A DNA stretch of 64,000 nucleotides from Azospirillum picis (GTDB lineage: Bacteria; Pseudomonadota; Alphaproteobacteria; Azospirillales; Azospirillaceae): positions 186,001-250,000 of the forward strand of contig NZ_JAGINO010000003.1 in the NCBI RefSeq assembly GCF_017876115.1, in the 5' to 3' direction. The notes under the pieces are model-generated. The model was not told the origin of the DNA, did not search any database, and worked only from the letters and a program-made list of their open reading frames with translations. Shown piece after piece: positions 1 through 9,269 of the stretch (the first letter of the stretch is position 1; each line of letters starts with the position of its first letter). A program made the position numbers and the translations under genes.

Positions 1-1104
1 GATCGAGTCCGCCCCGAGATCGGGACCGACGGTCCGCTCCTCGATCACCTTGAGGGGCGCCGGCAGGGCGCCGGCCCGCAGCAGGACGGCGAGGTCGTTG
101 GCGGCGGCGGCGGTGAAGTTGCCGCTGATCTGGCCGCGTCCGCCGGTGATCGGCTCGCGGATGACCGGGGCGCTGATGACCTTGTTGTCGAGCACGATGG
201 CGAAGGGCCGGCCGACATTCGCCTTGGTCACCTCGGCGAAGCGGTTGGCGCCGGCGCTGTTGAACTCGAAGTTCACCACCCATTCGCCGGTCTGCGGGTT
301 GGTGCCGGCGGACGCGTTCTGCAGCGTCGCGCCGTCGACCTCGACCCTCTTGCGGATCACGTATTTCTGCTGGAAGCGGTCGCCTTCCGAGGAGGGCAGG
401 ATCTCCGATCCCGGAGGAGCGCGGCCGGTGTTCGGATCGGCCCCGGTGTCGACCAGCCGGAAGGTCATCTTCGCCGTGGTGCCGAGGAGCCGCTTGATGC
501 GGTCGGGATCCTCGACGCCGGGGAGCTGGACCAGGATGCGGTCGTTGCCCTGGCGGGCGATGGTCGGCTCGTTCACGCCGGTCTCGTCGATGCGGCGGCG
601 GACGATCTCGATCGACTGCTCGACGGCCTGGGTCGCGCGGTCGCGCAGGGCCTGCTCGCTGAGCGCGACCGTCGCGACGCCGTTGTCGACGCTCACCGTC
701 AGGTCGGGCTGGCCGCCGCCGAGCGGCCCACCGCCCACCGGGCTGGCAAGCTGGCGCAGCGCCTTCACCGCGTCGTCGGTCTGGGCCGGATCGCGGAGCT
801 GCACGGTGACCGAGCGGTCGCCGGCATTGATCCCGGTGTAGCCGATGTTGGCGGTGCGCAACTGCTGCCGGGCGCCGTCGACCAGACCTTCCACCCGGTC
901 GCGGATGACGGTCGCCATATCGACCTCGAGCAACAGATGCGATCCGCCGCGCAGGTCGAGCCCGAGCGACACCCGGGTGTTGGCGTACCAGGACGGCAGC
1001 GCCGCCAGCGTGTCACGGCCCAGAAAGTTGGGCAGCATCAGGATGAACCCGGCGATGCAGGTCGCCAGGATCATGTAAGTCTTCCAGCGCGAAAAATAGA
1101 GCAT
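1..1104 (-). CDS. secD: Protein translocase subunit SecD, N-terminal part (runs off the window)
   Basis: SecD is the inner-membrane accessory subunit that, with SecF and YajC, uses the proton gradient to pull exported proteins out of the SecYEG channel. The reading frame starts with ATG at 1104 and stays open for 368 codons to the first base of the window, so the C-terminal membrane bundle is missing. Residues about 11-30 form the first membrane helix. Residues 47-57 carry the SecD signature LGLDLRGGSHL, followed by the periplasmic P1 region. yajC lies 124 bases upstream on the same strand, the usual yajC-secD-secF order, so one operon is likely. Ribosome binding is weak (GAGTGACGC before ATG). 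Confidence 0.95.
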   Translation of the reverse strand, partial: MLYFSRWKTYMILATCIAGFILMLPNFLGRDTLAALPSWYANTRVSLGLDLRGGSHLLLEVDMATVIRDRVEGLVDGARQQLRTANIGYTGINAGDRSVTVQLRDPAQTDDAVKALRQLASPVGGGPLGGGQPDLTVSVDNGVATVALSEQALRDRATQAVEQSIEIVRRRIDETGVNEPTIARQGNDRILVQLPGVEDPDRIKRLLGTTAKMTFRLVDTGADPNTGRAPPGSEILPSSEGDRFQQKYVIRKRVEVDGATLQNASAGTNPQTGEWVVNFEFNSAGANRFAEVTKANVGRPFAIVLDNKVISAPVIREPITGGRGQISGNFTAAAANDLAVLLRAGALPAPLKVIEERTVGPDLGADSI

Positions 1105-1228
1105 GCGTCACTCGAATTCGATTCGACATCCGGTCCGCGACGGCGGTCCGCCCAGGTCGGCGGACCGGCTGTCGCGGACGGGAAGCGCCTTCGGGCCGGA
1201 TCGCTCGCGGGACCGCGGCCCGGGCGGC

Positions 1229-1663
1229 TTACTTGCGGCCGAACAGCTTGCCGATGCCACCGGCGGCGGTCGTCTCGGCCGGCTTGGCCTGGCCGTCGGC
1301 CGTTGCCGCCGGGGTGCCGTCGCCGCCCTTGCCGGTGCCAGCCGGCTCGGTCTTGGCAAGCACGAGGTTGACGGTGGACCGCAGGCAGCGCACGCGCACG
1401 TTCTCCGCGATCTCGACCGTGATCTCGTCGTCCGCGCCGACCTTGGTGACGATGCCGATGATGCCGCCGCCGGTCACGACGCGGTCGCCGCGGCGGATCG
1501 CCGACAGCATGGTCTTATGCTCCTTCATCTTCTTCTGCTGCGGACGGATCAGCAGGAAGTAGAAGACGACGAAGATCAGAACCAGCGGCAGAAACTGGAC
1601 GAGCATGTCACCGCCGCCGCCAGCCGGCGCCGCCGTCTGTGCATAAGCCGTCGAAACGAACAT
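1229..1663 (-). CDS. yajC: Sec translocon accessory protein YajC
   Basis: A small single-span membrane protein (144 aa) that joins SecDF at the Sec translocon. Residues about 21-39 are a hydrophobic helix followed at once by the family's RPQQKK motif (40-45). The conserved core GDRVVTGGGIIG and a domain of about 50 residues come next. The C-terminal tail (about 110-144) is rich in Ala, Gly, Thr and Pro and looks disordered. It is a little longer than the usual 90-120 aa because of this tail. A clear AAGGAG precedes the ATG. It lies directly upstream of secD on the same strand. Confidence 0.95.
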   Translation of the reverse strand: MFVSTAYAQTAAPAGGGGDMLVQFLPLVLIFVVFYFLLIRPQQKKMKEHKTMLSAIRRGDRVVTGGGIIGIVTKVGADDEITVEIAENVRVRCLRSTVNLVLAKTEPAGTGKGGDGTPAATADGQAKPAETTAAGGIGKLFGRK

Positions 1664-1887
1664 CTGGGAGCTCCTTCAGGTTTTGGTCCTCACGCGGGTT
1701 CGGCAGTCCGCAGGGACGCCGCGACTATAGCCGCCCATGACCGGGATGCAATGGTGATGCTCCACAATCCACGGGTCGGCCACCGCTTGTGCGCTTGCCG
1801 TGCTGTGTTACCGTGCAATGGCGTCGGAAAGATGGCTGCGCGGACACCCACTTTCCATGGAACATCCAGAAAAAAGTCCGGAAGATA

Positions 1888-2769
1888 ATGTCGCAATCCT
1901 TCGATATGCCTGGTTCCGACCAAGCCCTGCTCCCCTTGCTGACCCGGATCGCGGAAGCGCTGGAGCGCCTGGCCCCGCCGGCGCCCTTGCCGCTAGACTT
2001 CTCGGCCGCGGACGCCTTCGTCTGGCATCCCGATCCCGACCGGCTGGAGCCGGTGCCGGCGGTGAACAGGGTCGACATCATGTTGCTGCAGGGGATCGAG
2101 CGTCAGCGCGAGACCCTGCTGGACAACACCCGGCGTTTCGCCGCCGGACTCCCGGCCAACAACGCCCTGCTGTGGGGCGCCCGCGGTACCGGCAAGAGCT
2201 CGTTGGTCAAGGCGGTGCACGCCGCCGTGTGCGGGGAACGGCCGGACGAATTGGCGCTGGTCGAAATCCACCGCGAGGACATCCCTACCCTGCCCCGCCT
2301 GCTGGCGCGCCTGAAGGGCGAGACCCGCCGCTTCATCCTGTTCTGCGACGATCTGTCCTTCGACCATGACGATGCTCACTACAAGTCACTGAAGGCGGTG
2401 CTGGACGGCGGCATCGAGGGGCGGCCGGACAACGTGGTGTTCTACGCCACCTCGAACCGCCGCCACCTCATGCCGCGCGAGATGATCGACAACGAGCGCT
2501 CGACCGCCATCAACCCCGGCGAGGCGGTGGAGGAGAAGGTGTCGCTGTCCGATCGCTTCGGCCTGTGGCTCGGCTTCCACAACTGCGATCAGGACACCTA
2601 CTTCGCGATGATCGACGGCTATGTCCACCACTTCGGCCTGGACATCCCGGCCGACCGCCTGCGCGCCAAGGCCGTGGAATGGTCGGTGACGCGCGGAAGC
2701 CGCTCCGGCCGGGTTGCCTGGCAGTTCATCCAGGACTTGGCCGGTCGTCTCGGGACGCCCCTTCGCTGA
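1888..2769 (+). CDS. DUF815-family P-loop ATPase
   Basis: A soluble AAA-like ATPase of 293 aa from the DUF815 family, whose cellular role is not known. The Walker A motif GARGTGKS is at residues 97-104. A Walker B-like strand FILFCDDLSF lies near residue 150, and YATSNRRHLMP downstream resembles a sensor segment. I chose the ATG at 1888 (MSQSFDMPG) over the longer frame opening at 1789, because the extra 33 residues look non-coding and contain many Cys, Trp and Lys. The gene stands alone on the plus strand. Its last 44 bases overlap the 3' end of the convergent LysM/M23 gene, so the two transcripts run into each other. Confidence 0.87.
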   Translation: MSQSFDMPGSDQALLPLLTRIAEALERLAPPAPLPLDFSAADAFVWHPDPDRLEPVPAVNRVDIMLLQGIERQRETLLDNTRRFAAGLPANNALLWGARGTGKSSLVKAVHAAVCGERPDELALVEIHREDIPTLPRLLARLKGETRRFILFCDDLSFDHDDAHYKSLKAVLDGGIEGRPDNVVFYATSNRRHLMPREMIDNERSTAINPGEAVEEKVSLSDRFGLWLGFHNCDQDTYFAMIDGYVHHFGLDIPADRLRAKAVEWSVTRGSRSGRVAWQFIQDLAGRLGTPLR

Positions 2770-3994
2770 CCTTGCGGTCCATCTGGTCGGTCGGGTCGAC
2801 CGCCTGGCTGCCCTTGCGCAGTTCGAAATGGAGCTGGGGGGACGAGACGCTGCCGGTCTGGCCGACCCGGGCGACCACCTGCCCCCGCTTCACCGTCGCC
2901 CCGCGCTCCACCTCGATCTTGTCGAGGTGGGCGTAGGCGGTGATCCAGCCGTCGGAATGCTTCAGCAGCAGCAGGTTGCCGAAGCCCCGCAGTTCGTTGC
3001 CGGCATAGGCGACCACGCCGTTGTCGGCGGCCACCACCGCCGTGCCCTTTGCGGCGGCGATGTTCAGCCCGTCATTGTGCAGGCCGTCGGGCTTCGGTCC
3101 GAAGCCGGAAATCAGTTTTCCTTTTACCGGCCACAGGAAGCGGGCGCTCCCGCGCGGCGGCGGTGCGCCGACTTCCGCCTTCGGTTCCGGCTTGGGCGGC
3201 GGTGCGGCGGCGACCTCCTGCTGCGGCTGCGCGGGCTTCGGAGGCTCCGATGGGGCTGCCAGCGGTGCGGGCGCCGGCTTGCTGCCGGGCGGGCGCAGGA
3301 CGGTGGGCGCCTGGCCCGGCTGGTAGCTCATGTCGGTCGGAGCCGCCTGGACTGGGCCGTCGGCCGGCGAAGCCGCCGGCGGTGGAAGCGGGGTGGCGCC
3401 GATCCCTGCGGCTGGCGACGGAGACGACGCACCCGGCGGCGGCAGTTCGGCAGCCTGGATCGAGCCGCGCCGGGCCGTATTGCCCTGGGGCGGGCTCGAC
3501 GAAGAGGCTTGCGGCGTCAGCGGGACCGCAGCACCCGCTGCGGCGGCTCCGTCGCCCGATGCGACCATCGTGCCGCTGCCGTCGCCCGTTCCCGGCAGGC
3601 GCAGCGGCTGCCCGGCCTGCACCGCATAGGGCGGCGTCAGGTTGTTCACGCGCGTCAGTTCGCTGACGTCGACGTTGAACATGCGCGAAATGCCATAGAG
3701 CGTATCGCCCTTCTGGACGATGTACTGCCGCGACGTCGGCAGGACGAGCCGCTGCCCGACGTCGAGACGATAGGGCGGCGCCAGGCGGTTCACGTCGATC
3801 AGGTCGCGCAGCGGAACATTGTAGCGGCGCGACAGGCTGTAGGCGGTGTCGCCCTTCTGCACCGTGATGGCGCCGCCGGCCGAGTCCGGAACGTCGGTGA
3901 CATTGGTGAAGGGCGCAAGGCCGCCGACGCGGTCGCAGGCGGAGAGCGCCAGCACCACGGTGGACAGCAGGAGCACCGACAGCATGGGTTTCAT
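2726..3994 (-). CDS. nlpD: LysM/M23 (LytM) lipoprotein, NlpD-like
   Basis: An envelope lipoprotein of 422 aa that probably controls peptidoglycan cleavage during division. The signal peptide ends in the lipobox LSAC near residue 20. Two LysM peptidoglycan-binding repeats follow (about 42-85 and 90-133), then a long Pro/Ala linker, then a C-terminal M23 domain. The M23 site is partly degraded: the first motif reads GLHNDGLNI, with Asn where the zinc-binding Asp normally sits, while YAHLD and LHFEL are kept. It may therefore activate an amidase, as NlpD and EnvC do, rather than cut. The start ATG overlaps the pcm stop in an ATGA, which points to translational coupling. The gene order surE-pcm-nlpD matches enterobacteria. 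Confidence 0.85.
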   Translation of the reverse strand: MKPMLSVLLLSTVVLALSACDRVGGLAPFTNVTDVPDSAGGAITVQKGDTAYSLSRRYNVPLRDLIDVNRLAPPYRLDVGQRLVLPTSRQYIVQKGDTLYGISRMFNVDVSELTRVNNLTPPYAVQAGQPLRLPGTGDGSGTMVASGDGAAAAGAAVPLTPQASSSSPPQGNTARRGSIQAAELPPPGASSPSPAAGIGATPLPPPAASPADGPVQAAPTDMSYQPGQAPTVLRPPGSKPAPAPLAAPSEPPKPAQPQQEVAAAPPPKPEPKAEVGAPPPRGSARFLWPVKGKLISGFGPKPDGLHNDGLNIAAAKGTAVVAADNGVVAYAGNELRGFGNLLLLKHSDGWITAYAHLDKIEVERGATVKRGQVVARVGQTGSVSSPQLHFELRKGSQAVDPTDQMDRKVSEGASRDDRPSPG

Positions 3995-4644
3995 GCGGAA
4001 CGCACCGGTTGAGGCGGGTCGGACAGCAGCGGAACGAAACGGACGGGCCACAGGTCCTCCCGGTTAAGGCCAACTTCGGTGCGCCGGATGCGCACGACCT
4101 TCTGGTCGCGGTGGTCGCCCCCGAGCGGAATGACCATGACACCACCAACGGCGAGTTGATCCGTCAAGTCTTTTGGAGGCTCCGGCCCACCGGCGGCCGT
4201 GACCAGTATGCGCGCGAAGGGCGCCTGCTCGGGCCAGCCGCGCGTCCCGTCGCCGAGCCGCGTGGTGATGGTGCCGATGTCGAGCTGCCGGAAGCGGCTC
4301 TCCGCCTCGCGCAGGAGCGGTTTCAGCCGCTCGATGGTGAAGACCCGGCGGCACAGATGCGCCAGCACCGCCGCCTGGTAGCCGGAGCCGGTACCGACCT
4401 CCAGGACCAGATGCCGCGGGTGGAGTTCCAGCGCCTGCGTCATCTGGCCGACCACCAGCGGCTGGCTGATGGTCTGCCCCAGATCGATCGGCAGCGCCAT
4501 GTCCTCCCAGGCGCGGTCCTGGAAGGCATCGGGGACGAACAGTTCCCGCGGGATCCGCTCGATCGCCGCCAACACGCGGGTGTCGGTGACGCCGGCCCCG
4601 CGAAGGGCCATGAGCAAGCGGATCTTGCGCGGGTTGTAGGTCAC
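3991..4644 (-). CDS. pcm: Protein-L-isoaspartate O-methyltransferase
   Basis: Repairs aged proteins by methylating isoaspartyl residues with SAM. The 217 aa length fits the family. The SAM-binding loop EVGTGSGYQAAVLA is clear, and the family motif RELFVPDAFQDRAWEDMALP lies upstream of it. Translation starts at a GTG (4644), giving VTYNPRKIRL; this GTG overlaps the surE stop as GTGA. The stop overlaps the start of the next gene as ATGA. Together with surE it forms the classic stationary-phase repair pair. Confidence 0.95.
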   Translation of the reverse strand: MTYNPRKIRLLMALRGAGVTDTRVLAAIERIPRELFVPDAFQDRAWEDMALPIDLGQTISQPLVVGQMTQALELHPRHLVLEVGTGSGYQAAVLAHLCRRVFTIERLKPLLREAESRFRQLDIGTITTRLGDGTRGWPEQAPFARILVTAAGGPEPPKDLTDQLAVGGVMVIPLGGDHRDQKVVRIRRTEVGLNREDLWPVRFVPLLSDPPQPVRSA

Positions 4645-5422
4645 ACGAAAGCCTGCCTCAGCGTCTGCAGCGTCGGGGTGTGCGTCAGGTCCAGATAGAT
4701 CGGCGTAACCGAGATGCCGCCGTTGAACACCACATGGATGTCGGTGTCGTCGGCGACATCGGCTTCGCCGCGCAGGGTGCCGATCCAGATGTAGGGCTTG
4801 CCGCGCGGGTCGACGCGCTCGAACAGCTCGTCGCCGATCTTGCGCTTGCCGTGGCGGACCACCTGGATGCCGGTGACCTCGCCGGCCGCCCGGGCCGGGA
4901 AGTTGACGTTCAGCAGGACGTTCTTCGGCCACGCCACCGTCACGGCCTTCCGCACCACCTCGGCCCCGTGGGCCTCGGCTACCGACCAGTCGATGGGGTG
5001 GCCGGGCTCGTAATGCTGGCTCATGGCGATGGCCGGGACGTTCAGCAGCGTCGCCTCCATGGCGGCCGCGATCGTACCGGAATAGGTCACGTCCTCGCCG
5101 ATGTTGGAACCCTGGTTGACGCCGGACAGCAACAGGGTCGGGCGGGCGTCCTTCATGACGTGGTTGACCGCCAGAAGGACGCAGTCGGTCGGCGTGCCGT
5201 CCACGGTGTAGCGGCGCTCGTCCAGCTTGCGCAGGCGCAACGGCCGGTTGATGGTCAGGGAATGGCTGGCCGCGGACTGCTCCATCTCGGGCGCCACCAC
5301 CCAGACGTCGTCGGACAGGGACCTGGCGATGGATTCCAGAACCTTCAGTCCCTGCGCATGGATGCCGTCGTCGTTGGTGACGAGGATCCGGGCCTGGGAC
5401 AGGTCGAGCGGAAGGTCGAACA

Positions 5423-5423
<1 letters not shown>
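4641..5423 (-). CDS. surE: 5'/3'-nucleotidase SurE
   Basis: A metal-dependent nucleoside monophosphate phosphatase of 260 aa, linked to stationary-phase survival. The N-terminal motif ILVTNDDGIHAQGL supplies the metal-binding Asp pair. The catalytic-site segments SGVNQGSNIGEDVTYSGT and PTDCVLLAVNHV are also present. The ATG shares one base with the serS stop (TGATG), and its own stop overlaps the GTG of pcm, so serS, surE, pcm and the LytM gene form a tightly coupled operon. Confidence 0.96.
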
Positions 5424-6694
<1,271 letters not shown>

Positions 6695-6912
6695 GGCTCG
6701 AACATCAACGAATTGTGTGGGGGTCTGGTTATACGGCGCGCTCCGTCGAAGGTCCAGTGCAAGGCCGGCCCGATGCGCCGGGACCGCAGGATCTGCGCGG
6801 ACGGCATGGCGGCCCCGCCCCGTCGTCTGTTGGTCGGTCGCCGCCGGCAGGGCAATGTCCGGCTTGCGCCGCCCGGTGAGGGGTGGCGATCCTTCGTCGA
6901 TCTTCAAAGGGA

Positions 6913-8136
6913 ATGGAGCCCAACGGCGTGCGCGACGATATCGGCACCGGTGCCGACACCACCTATCTGCAGGCCGGGACGCCGGCCTACCGCCGTGTCA
7001 GCCGCATCCTGTTCATCGCAGGCTTCTCCACCTTCGCCACGCTCTACTGCGTGCAGCCGCTCCTGCCGGATTTCGTGCGGGAGTTCGGGGTCTCGCCCGC
7101 CGAATCCAGCCTGTCGCTCTCGCTGACCACCGGCGTGCTGGCGGTGGCCCTGCTGGTCGCCGGCGCAATCTCCGACGGGATCGGGCGCAAGCCGGTGATG
7201 GTGACGGCATTGCTCGCCGCCGGCATCCTCGGCATCGTCGGCGCGCTGATGCCGGACTGGAACGGCTTCCTCGCGATCCGTGCGCTGGAAGGGCTGGCGC
7301 TGAGCGGCCTGCCGGCCGTGGCGATGGCCTACGTGTCCGAGGAGGTCGATCCGCGCTCGACCGGCGTCGCCATGGGGCTCTACATCGGCGGCACCGCCAT
7401 CGGCGGCATGTCGGGCCGCGTGCTGACCGCCGTCGTCACCGACATCGGCACCTGGCGGCTGGCGGTCGGCGTCGTCGGCGCGCTGGCCGTGGCCGCCGCA
7501 CTGGCGGTCTGGCTGGCGCTGCCGCCGTCACGCCATTTCGTCCGGCGCGCCGCCGGGATGCGGGCCTTGATCCTGGCATGGCGCAGCCTGCTGACCGATG
7601 CCGGGCTGCTGGGCCTGTTCTCGCTGGGCTTCCTGCTGATGGGCGGCTTCGTCACCGTCTTCAACTACATCGGCTTCCGTCTCAGCGAGCCGCCCTTCGC
7701 ACTGAGGCCGGCGGTGGTCGGTGCGGTCTTCCTCGTCTACAGCTTCGGCGTCGTCAGTTCACCGCTGTTCGGCGGCTGGTCGGGACGCTTCGGCTCCGGA
7801 CGGACACTGGCGGCGGCCGTCGCGCTGATGGTCTGCGGATTGGCCCTGCTGGAGGTCGACAGCCTGTTCGCCATCGCGCCGGGCATCGCCCTGTTCACTT
7901 TCGCCTTCTTCGGCGCCCATTCCACCGTGTCGGCCTGGATCGGCCGGCGGGCGGCGGTGGCGCGGGGACAGGCCTCCTCCATCTACCTGTTCTGCTACTA
8001 TCTCGGCTCGACGCTGGCGGGAACGCTCGGCGGCCTGTTCTGGCACGCCTATGGCTGGACCGGCGTGGCTGCCTTCGTCGCGTTGCTGCTGCTGGCTGCC
8101 GTCGCCGTCACCATCCCGTTGCTGCGCAGCCGGTAG
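6913..8136 (+). CDS. MFS transporter, YnfM/AraJ-like
   Basis: A major facilitator superfamily exporter with about 12 hydrophobic segments, divergent from serS. The first helix opens with [20 protein letters not shown]. The MFS loop 2-3 signature is recognisable in DGIGRKPVM, and its pseudo-repeat in GRFGSGRTL. The pattern YCVQPLLP resembles the YnfM/AraJ group (drug or sugar efflux), but the substrate cannot be told. The start is uncertain: ATG 6913, GTG 6883 and GTG 6928 are all in frame, and the last has the best-spaced GGAG. Confidence 0.85.
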   Translation: MEPNGVRDDIGTGADTTYLQAGTPAYRRVSRILFIAGFSTFATLYCVQPLLPDFVREFGVSPAESSLSLSLTTGVLAVALLVAGAISDGIGRKPVMVTALLAAGILGIVGALMPDWNGFLAIRALEGLALSGLPAVAMAYVSEEVDPRSTGVAMGLYIGGTAIGGMSGRVLTAVVTDIGTWRLAVGVVGALAVAAALAVWLALPPSRHFVRRAAGMRALILAWRSLLTDAGLLGLFSLGFLLMGGFVTVFNYIGFRLSEPPFALRPAVVGAVFLVYSFGVVSSPLFGGWSGRFGSGRTLAAAVALMVCGLALLEVDSLFAIAPGIALFTFAFFGAHSTVSAWIGRRAAVARGQASSIYLFCYYLGSTLAGTLGGLFWHAYGWTGVAAFVALLLLAAVAVTIPLLRSR

Positions 8137-8247
8137 GGCTGGACGCGGCGGACGGCCGCACCTCGATCGCCGCCATTGCGCGGAACGGAATTCCGCTTCA
8201 GGCTGCGGAGAGCTTGACCCAGTTCGCCTGATGCGGGAGTCGCCGGC

Positions 8248-8832
8248 GTGAGCCACCTGACGGTCTTCCTGGAACACGACGCCCAGCGTCCGGAGCTGAC
8301 CACCTCCGATCCCGCATTGGCCGCAGCCCATCTCGCCCACGTCGGCGTCCTGTTCGAGCGGCTGCAGCCGGATCGTCCCCTATCCCCCGGCGCCGACGCC
8401 GAGGCGGTGCTTGCCGCCTATGCGGCGCCGGTCGCGCGCCTGCGCGAGGCACGGCGTTTCGCCAGCGTCGACGTCATCCGCGTCACGCCCGAGATGCCGG
8501 AAGCCGCGGCCCTGCGGGGCAAGTTCCTCGAAGAGCATACGCATGACGAGGACGAAGCGCGGCTCTTCGTCGAGGGGGCCGGTGCCTTCTTCATCCATAC
8601 AGCCGACCGGGTGATCCGCGTGGTGTGCGGGGCCGGCGACCTGCTGAGCGTCCCGGCCGGCGCGCCACACTGGTTCGACATGGGGATCCCGCCCCGGTTC
8701 ACCGCCATCCGTTTCTTCACCCGCCCCGACGGTTGGGTGGCGCAACCGACCGGAAACCCCATCGCCGCCCGCTTTCCGCAATTCGCGCCGAAATCCTGCG
8801 CGGCATCCCAGGCGGAAGCCGGGCTGCCATAG
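8248..8832 (+). CDS. mtnD: Acireductone dioxygenase-like cupin (ARD)
   Basis: A 194 aa cupin resembling acireductone dioxygenase of the methionine salvage pathway, which oxidises the acireductone to the keto-acid precursor of methionine. The metal site is well conserved: EEHTHDEDEARLFVEG provides two His and a Glu, and PAGAPHWFDMG provides the last His. Start is GTG 8248 with GGGAG ten bases upstream. No other methionine salvage gene is nearby, so it may act with genes elsewhere. The preceding 110 bases hold a small GCGGA/TCCGC inverted repeat only. Confidence 0.88.
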   Translation: MSHLTVFLEHDAQRPELTTSDPALAAAHLAHVGVLFERLQPDRPLSPGADAEAVLAAYAAPVARLREARRFASVDVIRVTPEMPEAAALRGKFLEEHTHDEDEARLFVEGAGAFFIHTADRVIRVVCGAGDLLSVPAGAPHWFDMGIPPRFTAIRFFTRPDGWVAQPTGNPIAARFPQFAPKSCAASQAEAGLP

Positions 8833-8891
8833 GTGAATCGGGACCGCCGCGTCCCAAAAAATTCACTTGAATCGGCGGACGAATAGCGTAA

Positions 8892-9047
8892 ATGAATCCG
8901 CACGACGCACCCGCACGTGCCTATGGCCCTCTGTGGTTATGCTACGACGTACCGCGTCCTTTTTGGCAGAACCGGCCATACCAGTGGGTCGGTCCCGAGA
9001 GGGAGGTCAGTATGTACGCTGCCCACGGTGGGGCTTTGAGACGGTAG
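8892..9047 (+). CDS. Candidate 51-codon leader peptide upstream of ornithine decarboxylase
   Basis: A short open frame: ATG at 8892, directly after an in-frame TAA, to TAG at 9045-9047. The peptide is rich in aromatic residues (Trp at 15, 25 and 32; Tyr at 11, 18, 30 and 41) and ends in ALRR encoded by TTG AGA CGG. AGA, TTA and TTT codons are rare in this genome. A second in-frame ATG at 9012, preceded by GGGAGG at 9001-9006, could start an 11-residue version (MYAAHGGALRR). The stop lies six bases before the left arm of a terminator-like hairpin. I infer a regulatory peptide like the gammaproteobacterial SpeFL; its sequence is unlike SpeFL and its translation is unproven. Confidence 0.45.
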   Translation: MNPHDAPARAYGPLWLCYDVPRPFWQNRPYQWVGPEREVSMYAAHGGALRR

Positions 9048-9052
9048 CTCCC

Positions 9053-9119
9053 AAGCCGGTAAACGACGCGCTGTTGCCCGGAGCTTGACAGCCCGGGGCC
9101 GCTGCTCGAACCGGCTTTT
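9053..9119 (+). terminator. Terminator-like hairpin in the ornithine decarboxylase leader
   Basis: AAGCCGGT (9053-9060) and ACCGGCTT (9110-9117) form a perfect 8-bp stem that ends in TTTT. The loop is long and holds a second stem (CCCGG/CCGGG around 9077-9096). It begins six bases after the stop of the leader ORF, so a ribosome paused at the end of that ORF would cover the left arm. The T-run is short, so termination may be partial or Rho-assisted. Confidence 0.5.
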
Positions 9120-9269
9120 CCGTTCTCCCCCCTTCCCCATCCAATCGACCGTCATCTTCGAGAACCCGCCGCGCCCGACCCCCGTCGTTGCGCGCAGCGC
9201 GCCCTCGAAGGTTGCCGTCTGCTCGCTGGGCCGGCCCGCACGCCGCCGCCCAGGGATTAGGAGTGCGTC

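Larger units (their letters stand above)
8892..9119 (+). ncRNA. Structured leader of the ornithine decarboxylase gene (speF-leader candidate)
   Basis: A leader of more than 350 bases precedes the decarboxylase and folds well on paper. TATGGCC at 8922-8928 pairs with GGCCATA at 8974-8980. GACG/CGTC (8946-8957) forms an inner hairpin. GTGGG (8984-8988) pairs with CCCAC (9022-9026) around a TCCC-GAGA-GGGA hairpin. GGGGCT and AGCTCC (about 9030-9051) pair across the end of the upstream ORF. Rfam has a speF leader motif from alphaproteobacteria at exactly this gene position; I cannot confirm membership without a covariance search. The region probably controls polyamine synthesis in response to ornithine or polyamines. 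Confidence 0.5.

Noticed and set aside
8190-8260. A stretch before the acireductone dioxygenase gene (CCTGATGCGGGAGTCGCCGG) that looks like the 3' half of a TPP riboswitch.
   Set aside because: The strictly conserved CUGAGA and AUAAUG elements are absent and the P1 arm does not pair. It is a chance resemblance in GC-rich sequence.
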